A stretch of DNA of 64,000 nt from contig NZ_LZIC01000027.1 in NCBI RefSeq assembly GCF_001667185.1, positions 87,106-151,105 on the forward strand. The letters are read 5' to 3'. The notes below the pieces were generated by a model that did not search any database, was not told where the DNA came from, and saw only the letters and a program-made list of their open reading frames with translations. The DNA comes from Mycobacterium sp. 852002-50816_SCH5313054-b. GTDB lineage: Bacteria > Actinomycetota > Actinomycetes > Mycobacteriales > Mycobacteriaceae. The position numbers were made by a program, and so were the translations under genes. Each line of letters opens with the position of its first letter. The first letter of the stretch is position 1. Below, in pieces: positions 8,797 to 18,376 of the stretch.

Positions 8797-9112
8797 GTGA
8801 GTGATGACGGTGTCGTGTCCGGGCCGCGCTGCGGCGCCACTGGGCGGCCTCCGACGCCAACAATCTTGCCGGCCGAGCACGAAATCTACCGAGCTGACGC
8901 GGTTCTCGAGTATCCCCAGTCGGGCGAGCGGATCCAGGGTCGAGCCAACATCGAGGCGTCGCGAACTCGTCCTGACCTATGACGGGCAACCGTTTTACGT
9001 GGTCAGCATCATGGAGTTCGAGGGCGGCGACGTGGTCCGCGAGACCCAGTACTTCAGCGATCCGTTCGAGCCGGGTCCGTCACGTGCTCAATGGGTCGAG
9101 TTGATGGACTGA
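8797..9112 (+). pseudogene. Remnant of a SnoaL-like (NTF2-fold) protein gene
   Basis: Pieces of one NTF2-like protein appear in three frames. ALRRHWAASDANNLAG reads in frame 3 from 8826; EHEIYRADAVLEYPQSGERI continues in frame 1 from 8875; ELVLTYDGQPFYVVSIMEF through RAQWVELMD reads in frame 2 to the stop at 9112. The first shift needs one base; between the second and third pieces the central strands are missing, implying an internal deletion as well. The order matches SnoaL-like proteins of about 120-130 residues. The gene is broken; no intact product is expected. Confidence 0.75.
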
Positions 9113-9240
9113 GGCCTGGCCGGCCGGGGTCAACATTTGGGTATCGATTTGCTCGTCGGCAGGATCCAGCTAATCTAACTGCAAGTCGCGTGAGCGGCGG
9201 GGGGCTTGGAAATCCGTAGTCCACACCGAGGAGTCAACGA

Positions 9241-9573
9241 ATGAAGAAGCCCGCACGACTGAGCTGTTCGCTCGCCGCCGTTCTCGGTGGCATCGCCGTC
9301 GTCGCCGCCCCGCTCGCGAATGCCGACTCAGCGGATGACGCCTACCTGCAGACGCTCAAGGACAAGGGCATCACCTGGCCCAGCGGCGCCGACCAGACGA
9401 TGGTCCAGATCGGGCATGCGGTGTGCACCGACTGGTCCAAAGGGATGACGTTCGAGCAAACCCTCGCCGACGCGAAGTCGGGGATGCCGCAATTAGCTGA
9501 CACCTCGCTCGCCAAGATCATGGGCGCATCGACGGGCGTTTACTGCCCGCAATACTCCAGCAAGTTCGACTGA
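9241..9573 (+). CDS. Secreted DUF732 protein
   Basis: 110 residues with a classical Sec signal peptide (MKKPARLSCSLAAVLGG, hydrophobic core, cleavage after ANA near residue 28). The mature part is a small helical DUF732 domain, DDAYLQTLKDKGITW through a final CPQYSSKFD, with two cysteines that probably form a disulfide. DUF732 proteins are abundant in mycobacteria and of unknown function. GAGGAG lies about 7 bases before ATG 9241. It stands alone, between the SnoaL remnant and the thiolase fragment. Confidence 0.85.
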   Translation: MKKPARLSCSLAAVLGGIAVVAAPLANADSADDAYLQTLKDKGITWPSGADQTMVQIGHAVCTDWSKGMTFEQTLADAKSGMPQLADTSLAKIMGASTGVYCPQYSSKFD

Positions 9574-9596
9574 GCGCCTACTGCCGCTGAAGGCGC

Positions 9597-9803
9597 CTAG
9601 GTCAGCCGCTCGATGATGGTGGCGTTGGCCATGCCGCCGCCCTCACACATCGTCTGCAGCCCGCACCGACCACCGCGCTGCTCGAGCGCGTTGACCAGCG
9701 TGGTCACGATGCGGGCACCGCTGGCGCCCAACGGATGCCCGATCGCGATGGCGCCGCCGTTGACGTTGGTCCTGGCCAGGTCGGCCCCGGTGTCGTGCGC
9801 CTA
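9597..9803 (-). pseudogene. 3'-terminal fragment of a thiolase gene (duplicate of the end of the gene at 12466)
   Basis: On the minus strand this encodes only the last 66 or so residues of a thiolase, including the GHPLGASG and CEGGGMANA motifs and an in-frame TAG (IIERLT stop). It is about 94% identical to the last 200 bases of the intact thiolase gene 2.87 kb away. Similarity ends abruptly at 9801, where the sequence turns into unrelated DNA. No start or upstream half exists. It looks like a displaced gene end left by recombination. Confidence 0.85.
9601..9801. repeat. Left copy of a 201-base direct repeat (thiolase 3' end)
   Basis: Pairs with 12470-12670 at a constant offset of 2869 bases, with about a dozen substitutions and no gaps over the body. 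The two copies bracket a segment with four genes or gene remnants. Confidence 0.85.
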
Positions 9804-9880
9804 CAAGCGTCGGTTTTGGGGGAGCTAAATGCGGCCGGCCCGTCGACGACCAGGAGCGCTACTGCCGAATTGCAGCGGCA

Positions 9881-10321
9881 TCATTGGTTCTTCAGACTGG
9901 GGAGATTGGGACATATCTGCTTGAGCCAACCCATGATTAGGTTCCTGTTGGCGTCAATGTCGGGATCATTGGGCTGTGCGCCGACAGTCGTGACGAAGTG
10001 CTCGATGGCCGCCCTCACCGGGTCGGGAGGACCGTACTTCTCCAGCGTGTCGGCGGAACTACGCGCTTTCGGGGGAGTTCCGGCCAGCATCACAGCGTCT
10101 TTGGCGAAGCTGATGTCCAGGCAGGTCGATTCGTCGAACGACGCGCCTGGCGTGGAGGAGGGCGGCGCCACCGGTTGCGACGAGCTGGGTTGTGTGCCGG
10201 CTGGATTCGAGGATGACGGCTGGTTTGATGTCGAGCCCGACGGCGATGTGCCGCTCGAGCACCCCGATGTGGTCACCGCGAACGCCACCATTCCTGCGAT
10301 CGCAAATCGGTTCAACCGCAC
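9881..10321 (-). CDS. Putative lipoprotein, unknown function
   Basis: 146 residues from GTG at 10321, which has an ideal AAGGAG site six bases upstream; an upstream in-frame ATG lacks one. The N-terminus is a lipoprotein signal peptide, RLNRFAIAGMVAFAVTTSGC, with lipobox TSGC. A Ser/Pro/Thr-rich linker of about 45 residues follows, then a small helical domain with two Cys (TCLDISF and QICPNLP) that could form a disulfide. The domain is not recognised. It lies at the left end of the insert bounded by thiolase repeats. Confidence 0.7.
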   Translation of the reverse strand: MRLNRFAIAGMVAFAVTTSGCSSGTSPSGSTSNQPSSSNPAGTQPSSSQPVAPPSSTPGASFDESTCLDISFAKDAVMLAGTPPKARSSADTLEKYGPPDPVRAAIEHFVTTVGAQPNDPDIDANRNLIMGWLKQICPNLPSLKNQ

Positions 10322-10413
10322 CGGACACTCCTTTGCCCCCGCTGCCGGCACGGTATAGGCAATTCGAACCTATTGCTAATCGATGCATGACCACCCCTTG
10401 CTGTGGCGTGGTG

Positions 10414-10683
10414 TCAGGCTGTGCTGAACCGGATCTTCAGTTCTTGTCCGTTCAGTTGGCCACGAACGATCGTGATGTCAACTTCGCGAGGGTTCCTGGC
10501 TTGAGGATCGGGATACTCGATCGACTCCGTGACAACGCAGCCGTTTTCTAACAGGTCGAGCAAGCTCGCGATGACCTGCTGAAAGGGGTTGGTTTTTCTA
10601 GGCACGACACGCCGGGCCGATGTGCTTGGCGAATTGCTCGGGTCGGGTATTGACCAGCGCGCTGGCATATCGAGTTCGCGCAT
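10414..10683 (-). CDS. Hypothetical protein, possible truncated restriction-endonuclease-like (PDDEXK) remnant
   Basis: 89 residues. The middle (FQQVIASLLDLLENGCVV) and end (NPREVDITIVRGQLNGQELKIRF) resemble the first helix and strands of a PDDEXK nuclease core, where the D of REVDI would be the first catalytic acid. The reading stops before the expected ExK strand, so this may be a truncated remnant. Codon use is less GC-biased than in neighbours, which fits foreign origin. The family call is tentative. Confidence 0.4.
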   Translation of the reverse strand: MRELDMPARWSIPDPSNSPSTSARRVVPRKTNPFQQVIASLLDLLENGCVVTESIEYPDPQARNPREVDITIVRGQLNGQELKIRFSTA

Positions 10684-10753
10684 GAGCAGATCCCCGTGCC
10701 GACAGTCATACGTGACATTGGTGGCTGCGTGGTCACGTCACGAACCTGCGCGG

Positions 10754-11539
10754 TTACGTGTTCAGCAGCGCAGAAGGCAGTGTCACGAGGGCGAGTTGCT
10801 TCTTGAGCATGGTGTACCCCCAGCCCAGCACGAACCACGGCGCGATCAGCCAGGGGCCGTTGAGCAGGATGAACTTGACGCCGAGATCCATGACGCTGTG
10901 GGTGTTGACCGAGGGGAATCCGGCCATGATCTCAGTGCCGTAGTAGTACCAGGTCAGGATGGTGTGCGTCACGGCAGTCGCCATGATCAGCAGGGTTCCC
11001 CGGTAGTCGGTGAACTTGGACCGGAACAGCAAGACCAGTCCGGTGAGGCCGACGCAGGCGTTGATCACCGAGAGCACCTCGACCATCATGAAGTTGGGCT
11101 CGGCGTGCAGGTAGCGCAAGTCGCCGCCGTCGATGTAGTTCCACCAGGGGTACGCCCACGCGGCGTTGCGCGCCCCGGCGATCGCCTTGTGCATGATCAG
11201 CCAGCCGAGTTCCCAGGTCAGATGTGTTGCGTACGAGCAGATCACGAAGGGCAGCACGACGGCTTGGACGCGCTGGAATCGGGTCCACTTGCGCAGCGAC
11301 GGGATGGGCAGCAGCGCCGCGAAGATGCCGACAAAGTAGGCCAGGGTGGCTTGCACGGCCATCGCATTGGCGATGACGACGCGGTCCACGCTGCTGTGAA
11401 ATGCCAAGTGGCTGTAGATCGGGAACGACAGGGCCAGTGAGCCGAACGCCACGATCCACACGATGCGCAGTCCACGCGACCGTGGCAGTTTCGCAGTGAT
11501 TGGCTGCGTGGTCTCGTGCAGTGCCTCTACGGTCGCCAT
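10754..11539 (-). CDS. EXPERA/emopamil-binding-protein-like integral membrane protein
   Basis: 261 residues with about seven transmembrane segments. Motifs match the EBP (sterol delta8-delta7 isomerase-like) family: HLTWELGWLI on one helix, a conserved Glu in EPNFMMVEVLSVIN, WYYYGTEI, and the closing LNGPWLIAPWFVLGWG, which resembles the MNALWIVLPG stretch of eukaryotic EBP. Bacterial members are mostly uncharacterised; a steroid or isoprenoid substrate is an inference. ATG 11539 is preferred because AGGGAG lies seven bases upstream; an ATG at 11560 has none. It is divergent from a TetR gene. Confidence 0.7.
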   Translation of the reverse strand: MATVEALHETTQPITAKLPRSRGLRIVWIVAFGSLALSFPIYSHLAFHSSVDRVVIANAMAVQATLAYFVGIFAALLPIPSLRKWTRFQRVQAVVLPFVICSYATHLTWELGWLIMHKAIAGARNAAWAYPWWNYIDGGDLRYLHAEPNFMMVEVLSVINACVGLTGLVLLFRSKFTDYRGTLLIMATAVTHTILTWYYYGTEIMAGFPSVNTHSVMDLGVKFILLNGPWLIAPWFVLGWGYTMLKKQLALVTLPSALLNT

Positions 11540-11601
11540 CGGCGCGCTCCCTTGCTTCATGACGCGGTGTAGTAATGATGCTTATCATATGCAGAACAGC
11601 A

Positions 11602-11620
11602 GTTACTGTGGCACCGTAAC
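11602..11620. promoter_or_regulatory. Candidate TetR operator between divergent genes
   Basis: GTTACTGTGGCACCGTAAC is a near-perfect 19-base inverted repeat (GTTAC/GTAAC ends, one internal mismatched pair) between the membrane protein gene and the tetR gene, where an autoregulatory operator is expected. Confidence 0.6.
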
Positions 11621-11668
11621 ACCCTGGTAGCGCGCGGCCAAGGGTGGACAGAGGACAGGTAGGTGGTT

Positions 11669-12310
11669 ATGGCAACGACCCGATCCCCGACGCCGGTCGC
11701 CGACATCGCCGATGCGCGCCGGACGATGTACCGGCAACAGATCATCGCTGCGGCTGAATACGAGTTCAGTCAGACAGGCTTCACCGATGCGCGGGTCAGT
11801 GAGATAGCCAAGACAGCTGGCGTGTCGCTGGCGACGGTCTACAAGCACTTCGCCGGCAAGGACGACATCTGGGACGCCCTCAATGCCCATCGCATGCAGG
11901 AGTTCGTCACCGCCGTGCATGCTCGTACCGAGTCGGTGGACTCGCCGTTGGAGGCGATCCTGGTCGGAGCCCGCGCCGAGGTCGAGTTCTTCGCAGCGCA
12001 TCCCCACTTTCTGCAACTCCACATCAACGAGGGTTTGAGTTGGGCATCGCCGTCAGGACAAGCTGGCCGCGGTGGTCAGCGCGCGGCGTGGCGAACGGGC
12101 ATGGAGATGATCACCCGAGCCGCTGGGGCCGCCGTCGATGCGGGAGAAATCACCAACCTACGTCCTGAGATTGCTGGCGCACTTGTCATCTCGGCATTAC
12201 AGGTGTGGCTCACTGACTGGGTTTCCTCGGGCAAGACAACACCGATCAAGGCCGTCGCTGACGCCGTTGTGCAACACCTGCAAGTAAGCCTTGGCACGAA
12301 CCGGCCTTAG
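11669..12310 (+). CDS. TetR family transcriptional regulator
   Basis: 213 residues from ATG 11669 (AGGTAGG upstream; an in-frame GTG at 11663 is possible). An N-terminal helix-turn-helix spans about 22-70: RQQIIAAAEYEFSQTGF, then VSEIAKTAGVSLATVYKHF. The helical C-terminal ligand domain carries an inserted Gly/Arg-rich turn near residue 130. It is divergent from the EBP-like membrane protein gene, with a palindrome between them, so it probably represses that gene and itself. The ligand is unknown. Confidence 0.88.
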   Translation: MATTRSPTPVADIADARRTMYRQQIIAAAEYEFSQTGFTDARVSEIAKTAGVSLATVYKHFAGKDDIWDALNAHRMQEFVTAVHARTESVDSPLEAILVGARAEVEFFAAHPHFLQLHINEGLSWASPSGQAGRGGQRAAWRTGMEMITRAAGAAVDAGEITNLRPEIAGALVISALQVWLTDWVSSGKTTPIKAVADAVVQHLQVSLGTNRP

Positions 12311-12465
12311 CGAACGCACAACCAATAGACGGTCGCCCGCCCATCTTCCGGATGAGGGGCATCGACAATACCTACGAGGCTCAGGCTGTGATTCGAGGGG
12401 GTATCTCGGAAGAATTACTGTGCCGACGATGAGTTGGACACCGGGGGATCTGGTTTGAAGGGGAA

Positions 12466-13647
<1,182 letters not shown>

Positions 13648-13683
13648 GGCTCCTCCTTGAGTCCGAGGCTGGGTATTACTAAC

Positions 13684-13709
13684 TGTACCCAGATAAACAT
13701 CTAGGTACA
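13684..13709. promoter_or_regulatory. Inverted repeat between thiolase and hxlR-type gene, candidate operator
   Basis: TGTACCCAGAT and ATCTAGGTACA form 11-base arms with one mismatch around AAAC, midway between the divergent starts at 13647 and 13742. The position suits binding by the HxlR protein to control both genes. Confidence 0.6.
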
Positions 13710-13741
13710 CTAAAATCAACCCAGACCGGGAGGTGATGTAC

Positions 13742-14215
13742 ATGACATTTCTGCAGGGCGCCCTGGCGGACCGGGAGAAGTGGTCCGCGGTCGGTGAGTG
13801 CGCGATCGAGAAGACCATGGCAGTGGTCGGCACCAAGTCCGCGATGCTGATCATGCGCGAGGCCTACTACGGCACCACCCGGTTCGACGACTTCGCGCGC
13901 CGGGTCGGCATCACCAAGGCGGCCACGTCGGCGCGGCTGGCCGAACTCGTCGACCTCGGCCTGTTGGAGCGGCGGCCCTACCGTGAGCCCGGCCAGCGCG
14001 GCCGCGAGGAGTATGTGCTCACCGAGGCCGGCGTCGATTTCATGCCGGTGGTCTGGTCGATGTTCGAGTGGGGCCGCCGCCACCTGCCGGTCCGCAACCG
14101 CCTGCGGCTCACCCACCTGGGCTGCGGCGCCGAGGTCAGCGTCGAAATCCGTTGCGGCGAAGGGCATCTGGTGCCGCCGGGCGAGCTTGGCATGCGGCTG
14201 GCCAAGTCTGGTTGA
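13742..14215 (+). CDS. HxlR-type winged-helix transcriptional regulator
   Basis: 157 residues from ATG 13742, which has GGGAGG eight bases upstream (GTG 13733 and ATG 13736 are in frame). The winged helix-turn-helix core runs from EKTMAVVGTKSAMLIMREAYYG to LLERRPYREPGQRGREEYVLTEAG. HxlR proteins often sense small reactive or aromatic molecules. A C-terminal tail with LGCGAEV and IRCGEG adds two cysteines that could bind metal. It is divergent from the thiolase gene, with a palindrome between. Confidence 0.88.
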   Translation: MTFLQGALADREKWSAVGECAIEKTMAVVGTKSAMLIMREAYYGTTRFDDFARRVGITKAATSARLAELVDLGLLERRPYREPGQRGREEYVLTEAGVDFMPVVWSMFEWGRRHLPVRNRLRLTHLGCGAEVSVEIRCGEGHLVPPGELGMRLAKSG

Positions 14216-14300
14216 GCGCCGCGCGCTAGGCGCCGAGGGTGCGCAGATGTACGCCGTACCCGGCGTGTCGCCGTGCAAACACGCGCGCTCGGCATAGCTG

Positions 14301-15281
14301 CTACTGCTCGCGCAGCACCGCCAGCAGCCGCCGGGCCGCGGCGACGCGCCGCATGGCCGGACCGGACAGCGCGTCCAGGGCGCATTCGGGGTCGGCGGGC
14401 GGCCCCATGTGCCCGCAGCCGCGCGGGCACTCCTCGATCGCCTCGGCCAGATCCGAGAACGACTTCAGCACGTCGTCGGGCTGGATGTGAGCCAGCCCGA
14501 ACGAGCGGATGCCCGGGGTGTCGACCACCCAGCCGGAACCGGCCAGCGGTAGCGCCACCGACTGGGTCGAGGTGTGTCGGCCGCGGCCGAAGTCGGTCAC
14601 CTCGCCCACGGCCCGATCCGCATCGGGCACAAGGCGATTGACCAGCGTCGACTTCCCGACGCCGGAATGGCCCAGCAGCACGGTGATCTTGCCGGTCAGC
14701 AGGTCGGCCACCGCGAGCAGCGGATCGTCGACGCCGGCGGCGACCACCGTCAGGTCCAAATCCATGAACTGCTTGGCGAACGGCTCCGGCGGCGCGAGGT
14801 CGGTCTTGGTCAGGCACAGGATCGGGGCAAGGCCGCCGGCATAGGCGGCGATCAGCGCCCGGTCGACCAGCCCCGTGCGCGGCGGCGGGTCGGCCAGCGC
14901 CACCACGATCAGCAGCTGGTCGGCGTTGGCGACCACCACCCGCTCGGTGGGATCGGTGTCATCGGCGGTGCGCCGCAACACCGTTCGCCGCTCGCCGCGG
15001 CGCACGATGCGGGCCAGCGTGTCCGTCCGCCCGGACAGGTCGCCGACGATATCGACGTCGTCGCCGACGACGATCGGCGTGCGGCCCAGCTCGCGGGCCC
15101 GCATGGCCGTGATTCGGCGATCCGGGCGGCCGCCCAGTACGCACCCCCAGCGGCCGCGGTCGACGCTGACCACCATCGCCGCCTCGGCGTCGGCGTGCTC
15201 GGGGCGCGTCTTGGTGCGCGGTCGCGAGCCCTTGCCGGAACGGACCTTGACGTCGGACTCGTCGTAGTCGCCGGGCTTCAC
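14301..15281 (-). CDS. rsgA: Ribosome small subunit-dependent GTPase A
   Basis: 326 residues, a circularly permuted GTPase. After an OB-like N-terminal domain the G motifs come in the order G4 ([10 protein letters not shown]), G1 ([11 protein letters not shown]), G3 ([10 protein letters not shown]). The C-terminal zinc finger reads CPRGCGH followed by a last Cys in DPECAL. RsgA checks late maturation of the 30S subunit. GTG 15281 overlaps the aroA stop as GTGA, so the genes are coupled. Equivalent to Rv3228. Confidence 0.93.
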   Translation of the reverse strand: MKPGDYDESDVKVRSGKGSRPRTKTRPEHADAEAAMVVSVDRGRWGCVLGGRPDRRITAMRARELGRTPIVVGDDVDIVGDLSGRTDTLARIVRRGERRTVLRRTADDTDPTERVVVANADQLLIVVALADPPPRTGLVDRALIAAYAGGLAPILCLTKTDLAPPEPFAKQFMDLDLTVVAAGVDDPLLAVADLLTGKITVLLGHSGVGKSTLVNRLVPDADRAVGEVTDFGRGRHTSTQSVALPLAGSGWVVDTPGIRSFGLAHIQPDDVLKSFSDLAEAIEECPRGCGHMGPPADPECALDALSGPAMRRVAAARRLLAVLREQ

Positions 15282-16561
15282 ATGCCGGGCTCCAACATCC
15301 GGGCCCACAGCTGCGGAAACTCCGGTAGCGTCTTGCTGGTCGCACCGATATCGTCGACCTCGACCCCGGCGACCCGCAGCCCCACGATCGCGCCGGCCAT
15401 CGCCATCCGGTGGTCGGCGTACGCGCGCCACATGCCGGGCCGCAGCGGCGTCGCGGTGATCACCAGGCCGTCGGGCGTTTCGGCGCAGTCGCCGCCGAGG
15501 CGGTTGATCTCGGCGCTCAGCGCGGCGAGCCGGTCGGTCTCGTGGCCCCGCAGGTGGGCGATGCCGGTCAGCCGCGACACCGAGCCGGGGGTGGCCAGCG
15601 CGGCCAGGGCCGCCACCGACGGCGTCAGCTCGCCGACGGCGCGCAAGTCGACATCGAAGCCGGGGTAGTCGGCCGACCCGCGCACCTCCAGGGACGAATC
15701 GGTCTGCGTCACAACGGCATTAAGCTTGCCCAGGACGCCCAGGATGTTGTCGGCGGGCTGCACGCTGGTCGCGGGCCAACCGGTGATGCGCACCGACCCG
15801 CCGGTCACCACGGCAGCCGCCAGGAACGGGACGGCGTTGGTCAGGTCGGGTTCGACCTCCCAGTGCCGGGCCGCGACCGCGCCGGCGCGCACCCGCCAGC
15901 GGTTCGGGACGGAGTCGTCGACGTCGACGCCGGCCTGCCGCAGCATCATCGTCGTCATCGCGATGTGCGGCGCCGACGGCAGCTGCGGTCCGGTGTGCTG
16001 GACGGTCAGGCCTTCGGTGAACGACGCGGCGCACAACAACAGGCCCGACACGAACTGCGACGACGCGGAGGCGTCGATGGCCACGGTGCCGCCGGCGACC
16101 GATCCGCTGCCTCGAACCCGGAACGGGAGACCGGTCCCGTCGATCTTGACCCCCAGGCCGCGCAGCGCGTCCAGCAGCGGCGCGATGGGCCGGGCCCGGG
16201 CCTGCTCGTCGCCGTCGAACTGCACCACCGCATCGGCCAGGGCCGCCAGGGGTGGGACGAACCGCAGCACGGTGCCGGCCAGCCCGCAGTCGACCGTGGC
16301 GTCGGGTCCGGGGGCGATTCGGCCGCTGACCGTAAGGTCGGAGCCCTCCCCGTCGACGCGCAGGCCCAGGGTGCGCAGGGCCCCGATCATCAGGTCGGTG
16401 TCGCGGCTGCGCAGCGCCCCGCTGAGCGTGGAGGCGCCTTGTCCTTGCGCGGCCGCCAGCCCGGCCAGCACCAGTGCCCGGTTGGTCTGCGACTTCGAGC
16501 CCGGGACGGTCAGTGTCGCGTGCACCGGTGCGGTGGCGTGCGGCGCGGTCCAGGTGGTCAC
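15278..16561 (-). CDS. aroA: 3-phosphoshikimate 1-carboxyvinyltransferase (EPSP synthase)
   Basis: 427 residues, two inverse alpha/beta domains. [16 protein letters not shown] near residue 20 binds phosphoenolpyruvate and shikimate-3-phosphate; [10 protein letters not shown] is the GNAGT-type loop; [13 protein letters not shown] and the final [20 protein letters not shown] follow. It makes EPSP in the shikimate pathway to chorismate. GTG 16561 (VTTWTAPHA) aligns with the start of Rv3227; a TTG at 16594 is less likely. rsgA follows with a 4-base overlap. Confidence 0.95.
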   Translation of the reverse strand: MTTWTAPHATAPVHATLTVPGSKSQTNRALVLAGLAAAQGQGASTLSGALRSRDTDLMIGALRTLGLRVDGEGSDLTVSGRIAPGPDATVDCGLAGTVLRFVPPLAALADAVVQFDGDEQARARPIAPLLDALRGLGVKIDGTGLPFRVRGSGSVAGGTVAIDASASSQFVSGLLLCAASFTEGLTVQHTGPQLPSAPHIAMTTMMLRQAGVDVDDSVPNRWRVRAGAVAARHWEVEPDLTNAVPFLAAAVVTGGSVRITGWPATSVQPADNILGVLGKLNAVVTQTDSSLEVRGSADYPGFDVDLRAVGELTPSVAALAALATPGSVSRLTGIAHLRGHETDRLAALSAEINRLGGDCAETPDGLVITATPLRPGMWRAYADHRMAMAGAIVGLRVAGVEVDDIGATSKTLPEFPQLWARMLEPGM

Positions 16562-16605
16562 CGGTACATCATCGCCTGTTACCGCGTTCTGCAACCATGG
16601 GAGTT

Positions 16606-17373
16606 ATGTGTGGGCGGTTTGCAGTCACGACGGATCCGGCGAAGCTGGCAGAGAAGATCAAGGCGATCGACGAGGCGACCGGAACCGCGCCCGATGCCGC
16701 GGCGCCGAACTTCAACGTGGCGCCGACCACGACCATCGCGACCGTCGTGACCCGGCATGCCGAGCCCGAGGACGATCCCACCCGCCGCGTCCGGCTCATG
16801 CGATGGGGCCTGATCCCGCCCTGGGCCAAGGCCGGCGCCGACGGGGCGCCGGAGGGCAAGGGGCCACTGCTGATCAACGCCCGCGCCGAGAAGGTCACCA
16901 GCTCGCCCGCCTTCCGCGCCAGCGCCAAGTCCAAGCGTTGCCTGATCCCGATGGACGGCTACTACGAATGGCGCGTCAATCCCGACCGTGACGGCAAGAA
17001 GTCGCGCAAGACGCCGTTCTTCATGTACCGCGAGGATGGCGAGCCGCTGTTCATGGCCGGGCTGTGGTCGGTGTGGAAGCCCAAAGACCAGAAGGACGCT
17101 CAGCCGCTACTGAGTTGCACGATCATCACCACCGACGCCCCGGGGGAACTCGCCGAGATCCACGACCGGATGCCGCTGGTGGTGCCGGAGCGGGACTGGG
17201 ACCGCTGGCTGAACCCCGACGCGCCGGTCGACGAGGGGCTGCTGGCCCGCGCGCCCGACGTGCACGGCATCCGGATGCGCGAGGTGTCGACATTGGTCAA
17301 CAGCGTGCGCAACAACGGGCCGGAGCTGCTCGCACCGGTCGAAGAGCAATCGGAGCAGATGAAGCTGCTTTAG
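16606..17373 (+). CDS. SRAP (HMCES/YedK-type) abasic-site protein
   Basis: 255 residues beginning MCGRF. In SRAP proteins the Met is removed and the new N-terminal Cys2 forms a covalent crosslink with abasic sites in single-stranded DNA, so ATG 16606 must be the start even though an ATG at 16597 is in frame. Conserved elements are FNVAPTTT, RWGLIPPWAK, NARAEKV, CLIPMDGYYEW and the catalytic His in IHDRMP. It protects stalled forks at abasic lesions. Equivalent to Rv3226c; divergent from aroA. Confidence 0.92.
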   Translation: MCGRFAVTTDPAKLAEKIKAIDEATGTAPDAAAPNFNVAPTTTIATVVTRHAEPEDDPTRRVRLMRWGLIPPWAKAGADGAPEGKGPLLINARAEKVTSSPAFRASAKSKRCLIPMDGYYEWRVNPDRDGKKSRKTPFFMYREDGEPLFMAGLWSVWKPKDQKDAQPLLSCTIITTDAPGELAEIHDRMPLVVPERDWDRWLNPDAPVDEGLLARAPDVHGIRMREVSTLVNSVRNNGPELLAPVEEQSEQMKLL

Positions 17374-17382
17374 CGCCGATCG

Positions 17383-17530
17383 CTATGCCGCGCCGGGACT
17401 CTCGCCAGCGTCGTCGTCGTTGGTGTGGAGGAGTTTTTCGGGTGCCAATAGGTGTTGGTTCGGTTGGCCGGCGTGCGGGTCACCCGCTTGCGGGGGAGTG
17501 CGGCGGTGGGATCCACTCGCAGCTTCGCCG
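17383..17530 (-). pseudogene. 3'-terminal fragment of a 13E12-type HNH gene (duplicate of the end of the gene at 18377)
   Basis: Minus-strand similarity to the last 130 or so bases of the intact HNH gene about 1 kb away. It includes the same ending (SPGAA and stop at 17383-17385) and the WIPPP and NTYWHP region, with small indels and a Gly/Cys-rich insertion near 17480. No upstream half exists. As with the thiolase fragment, it lies on the far side of an inserted gene. Confidence 0.75.
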
Positions 17531-17549
17531 TCGATAAGCCGCTCTTTGA

Positions 17550-18236
17550 TTAGTGAGCCTCGCGTGGCATCGCGACTGCGGTCCCGAAAATCCAGGCAAA
17601 CAAGAAAGCCGGCATTCCCGTGATCGAGAAACCCTCGAGCGAAAGTGGCCCATCATGGACGATGAACGCTGCAAGGAGTAGGGGATGTACTGCCGCGGCG
17701 GCGATCGCGAGGTGAGCGGTAAACCGTGGCAGCACCCGGTGGACGTACACCGCCACCGCGAAAGACCCCGCCGCCACGACGGTAGGCATTCCCGACATCG
17801 CTAACAATCCGAAGGTCAGATCGTAGAGCAACGTTGATGTTTCGGCGGTGTGTTGTCGGTAGAGCAGGAGATCGAACGCGGTGAACCCGCTAAGCAATAG
17901 GGTCACGCATCCGGTGAAGCCGGCGGCGAAGCACATCGGGAGAGTCGATCCCGCGGGAAGTCGGTCACGTAGGTAAGTCCATACCGCGGCGCCGAATATC
18001 AGCCAGAGCGTGACGCCGACGGTATTGAGCAGCATCGTCCCGACCAACCGATCGTGGTAAGCCGCGGCCCACAGCGTCAGTTCGGTACCCGACTTCTGGG
18101 TCGCCGGGAACGACCAAATCGGATAAACCACAAGCCCCATCGCAGGGATGACGACTCCGACCGTGCCAGCCCATCGCGCCACGCGCGCCGACCCGCCAGG
18201 TTCGGCAGCCACATTCGCTACGTTGTCGTCGTCCAC
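17550..18236 (-). CDS. Multi-pass membrane protein, unknown function
   Basis: 228 residues with about six transmembrane segments (for example VGVVIPAMGLVVYPIWSF and MPAFLFAWIFGTAVAM). GTG 18236 follows AGGAGG by five bases; the longer upstream frame is only the shadow of the HNH gene. No conserved catalytic residues are visible; length and topology resemble DUF4386-like proteins, but I cannot assign a family. It sits between the two HNH 3' ends, so it was probably brought in with them. Confidence 0.7.
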   Translation of the reverse strand: MDDDNVANVAAEPGGSARVARWAGTVGVVIPAMGLVVYPIWSFPATQKSGTELTLWAAAYHDRLVGTMLLNTVGVTLWLIFGAAVWTYLRDRLPAGSTLPMCFAAGFTGCVTLLLSGFTAFDLLLYRQHTAETSTLLYDLTFGLLAMSGMPTVVAAGSFAVAVYVHRVLPRFTAHLAIAAAAVHPLLLAAFIVHDGPLSLEGFSITGMPAFLFAWIFGTAVAMPREAH

Positions 18237-18376
18237 GCGTCCTCCTGACGGCTCGTCTTGCCAATGGACGGTTCGTTGCCATTGGTCCGTCCGCCGCATT
18301 ATCCGCGCGGTCAACCGCCCCGCGGGCGACGACATGCCCGGCAGCGGGCAAGCCGCGCCGGGTGAGCCCATCGGGG

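Noticed and set aside
9613..9828. Plus-strand ORF of 71 codons
   Set aside because: It is the antisense shadow of the thiolase 3' fragment; the same ORF shape appears at 12560 opposite the intact gene.
10589..11440. 283-codon plus-strand ORF opposite the EBP-like gene
   Set aside because: Composition is His/Gln/Gly-rich without domains; the minus strand has the transmembrane protein with a ribosome site.
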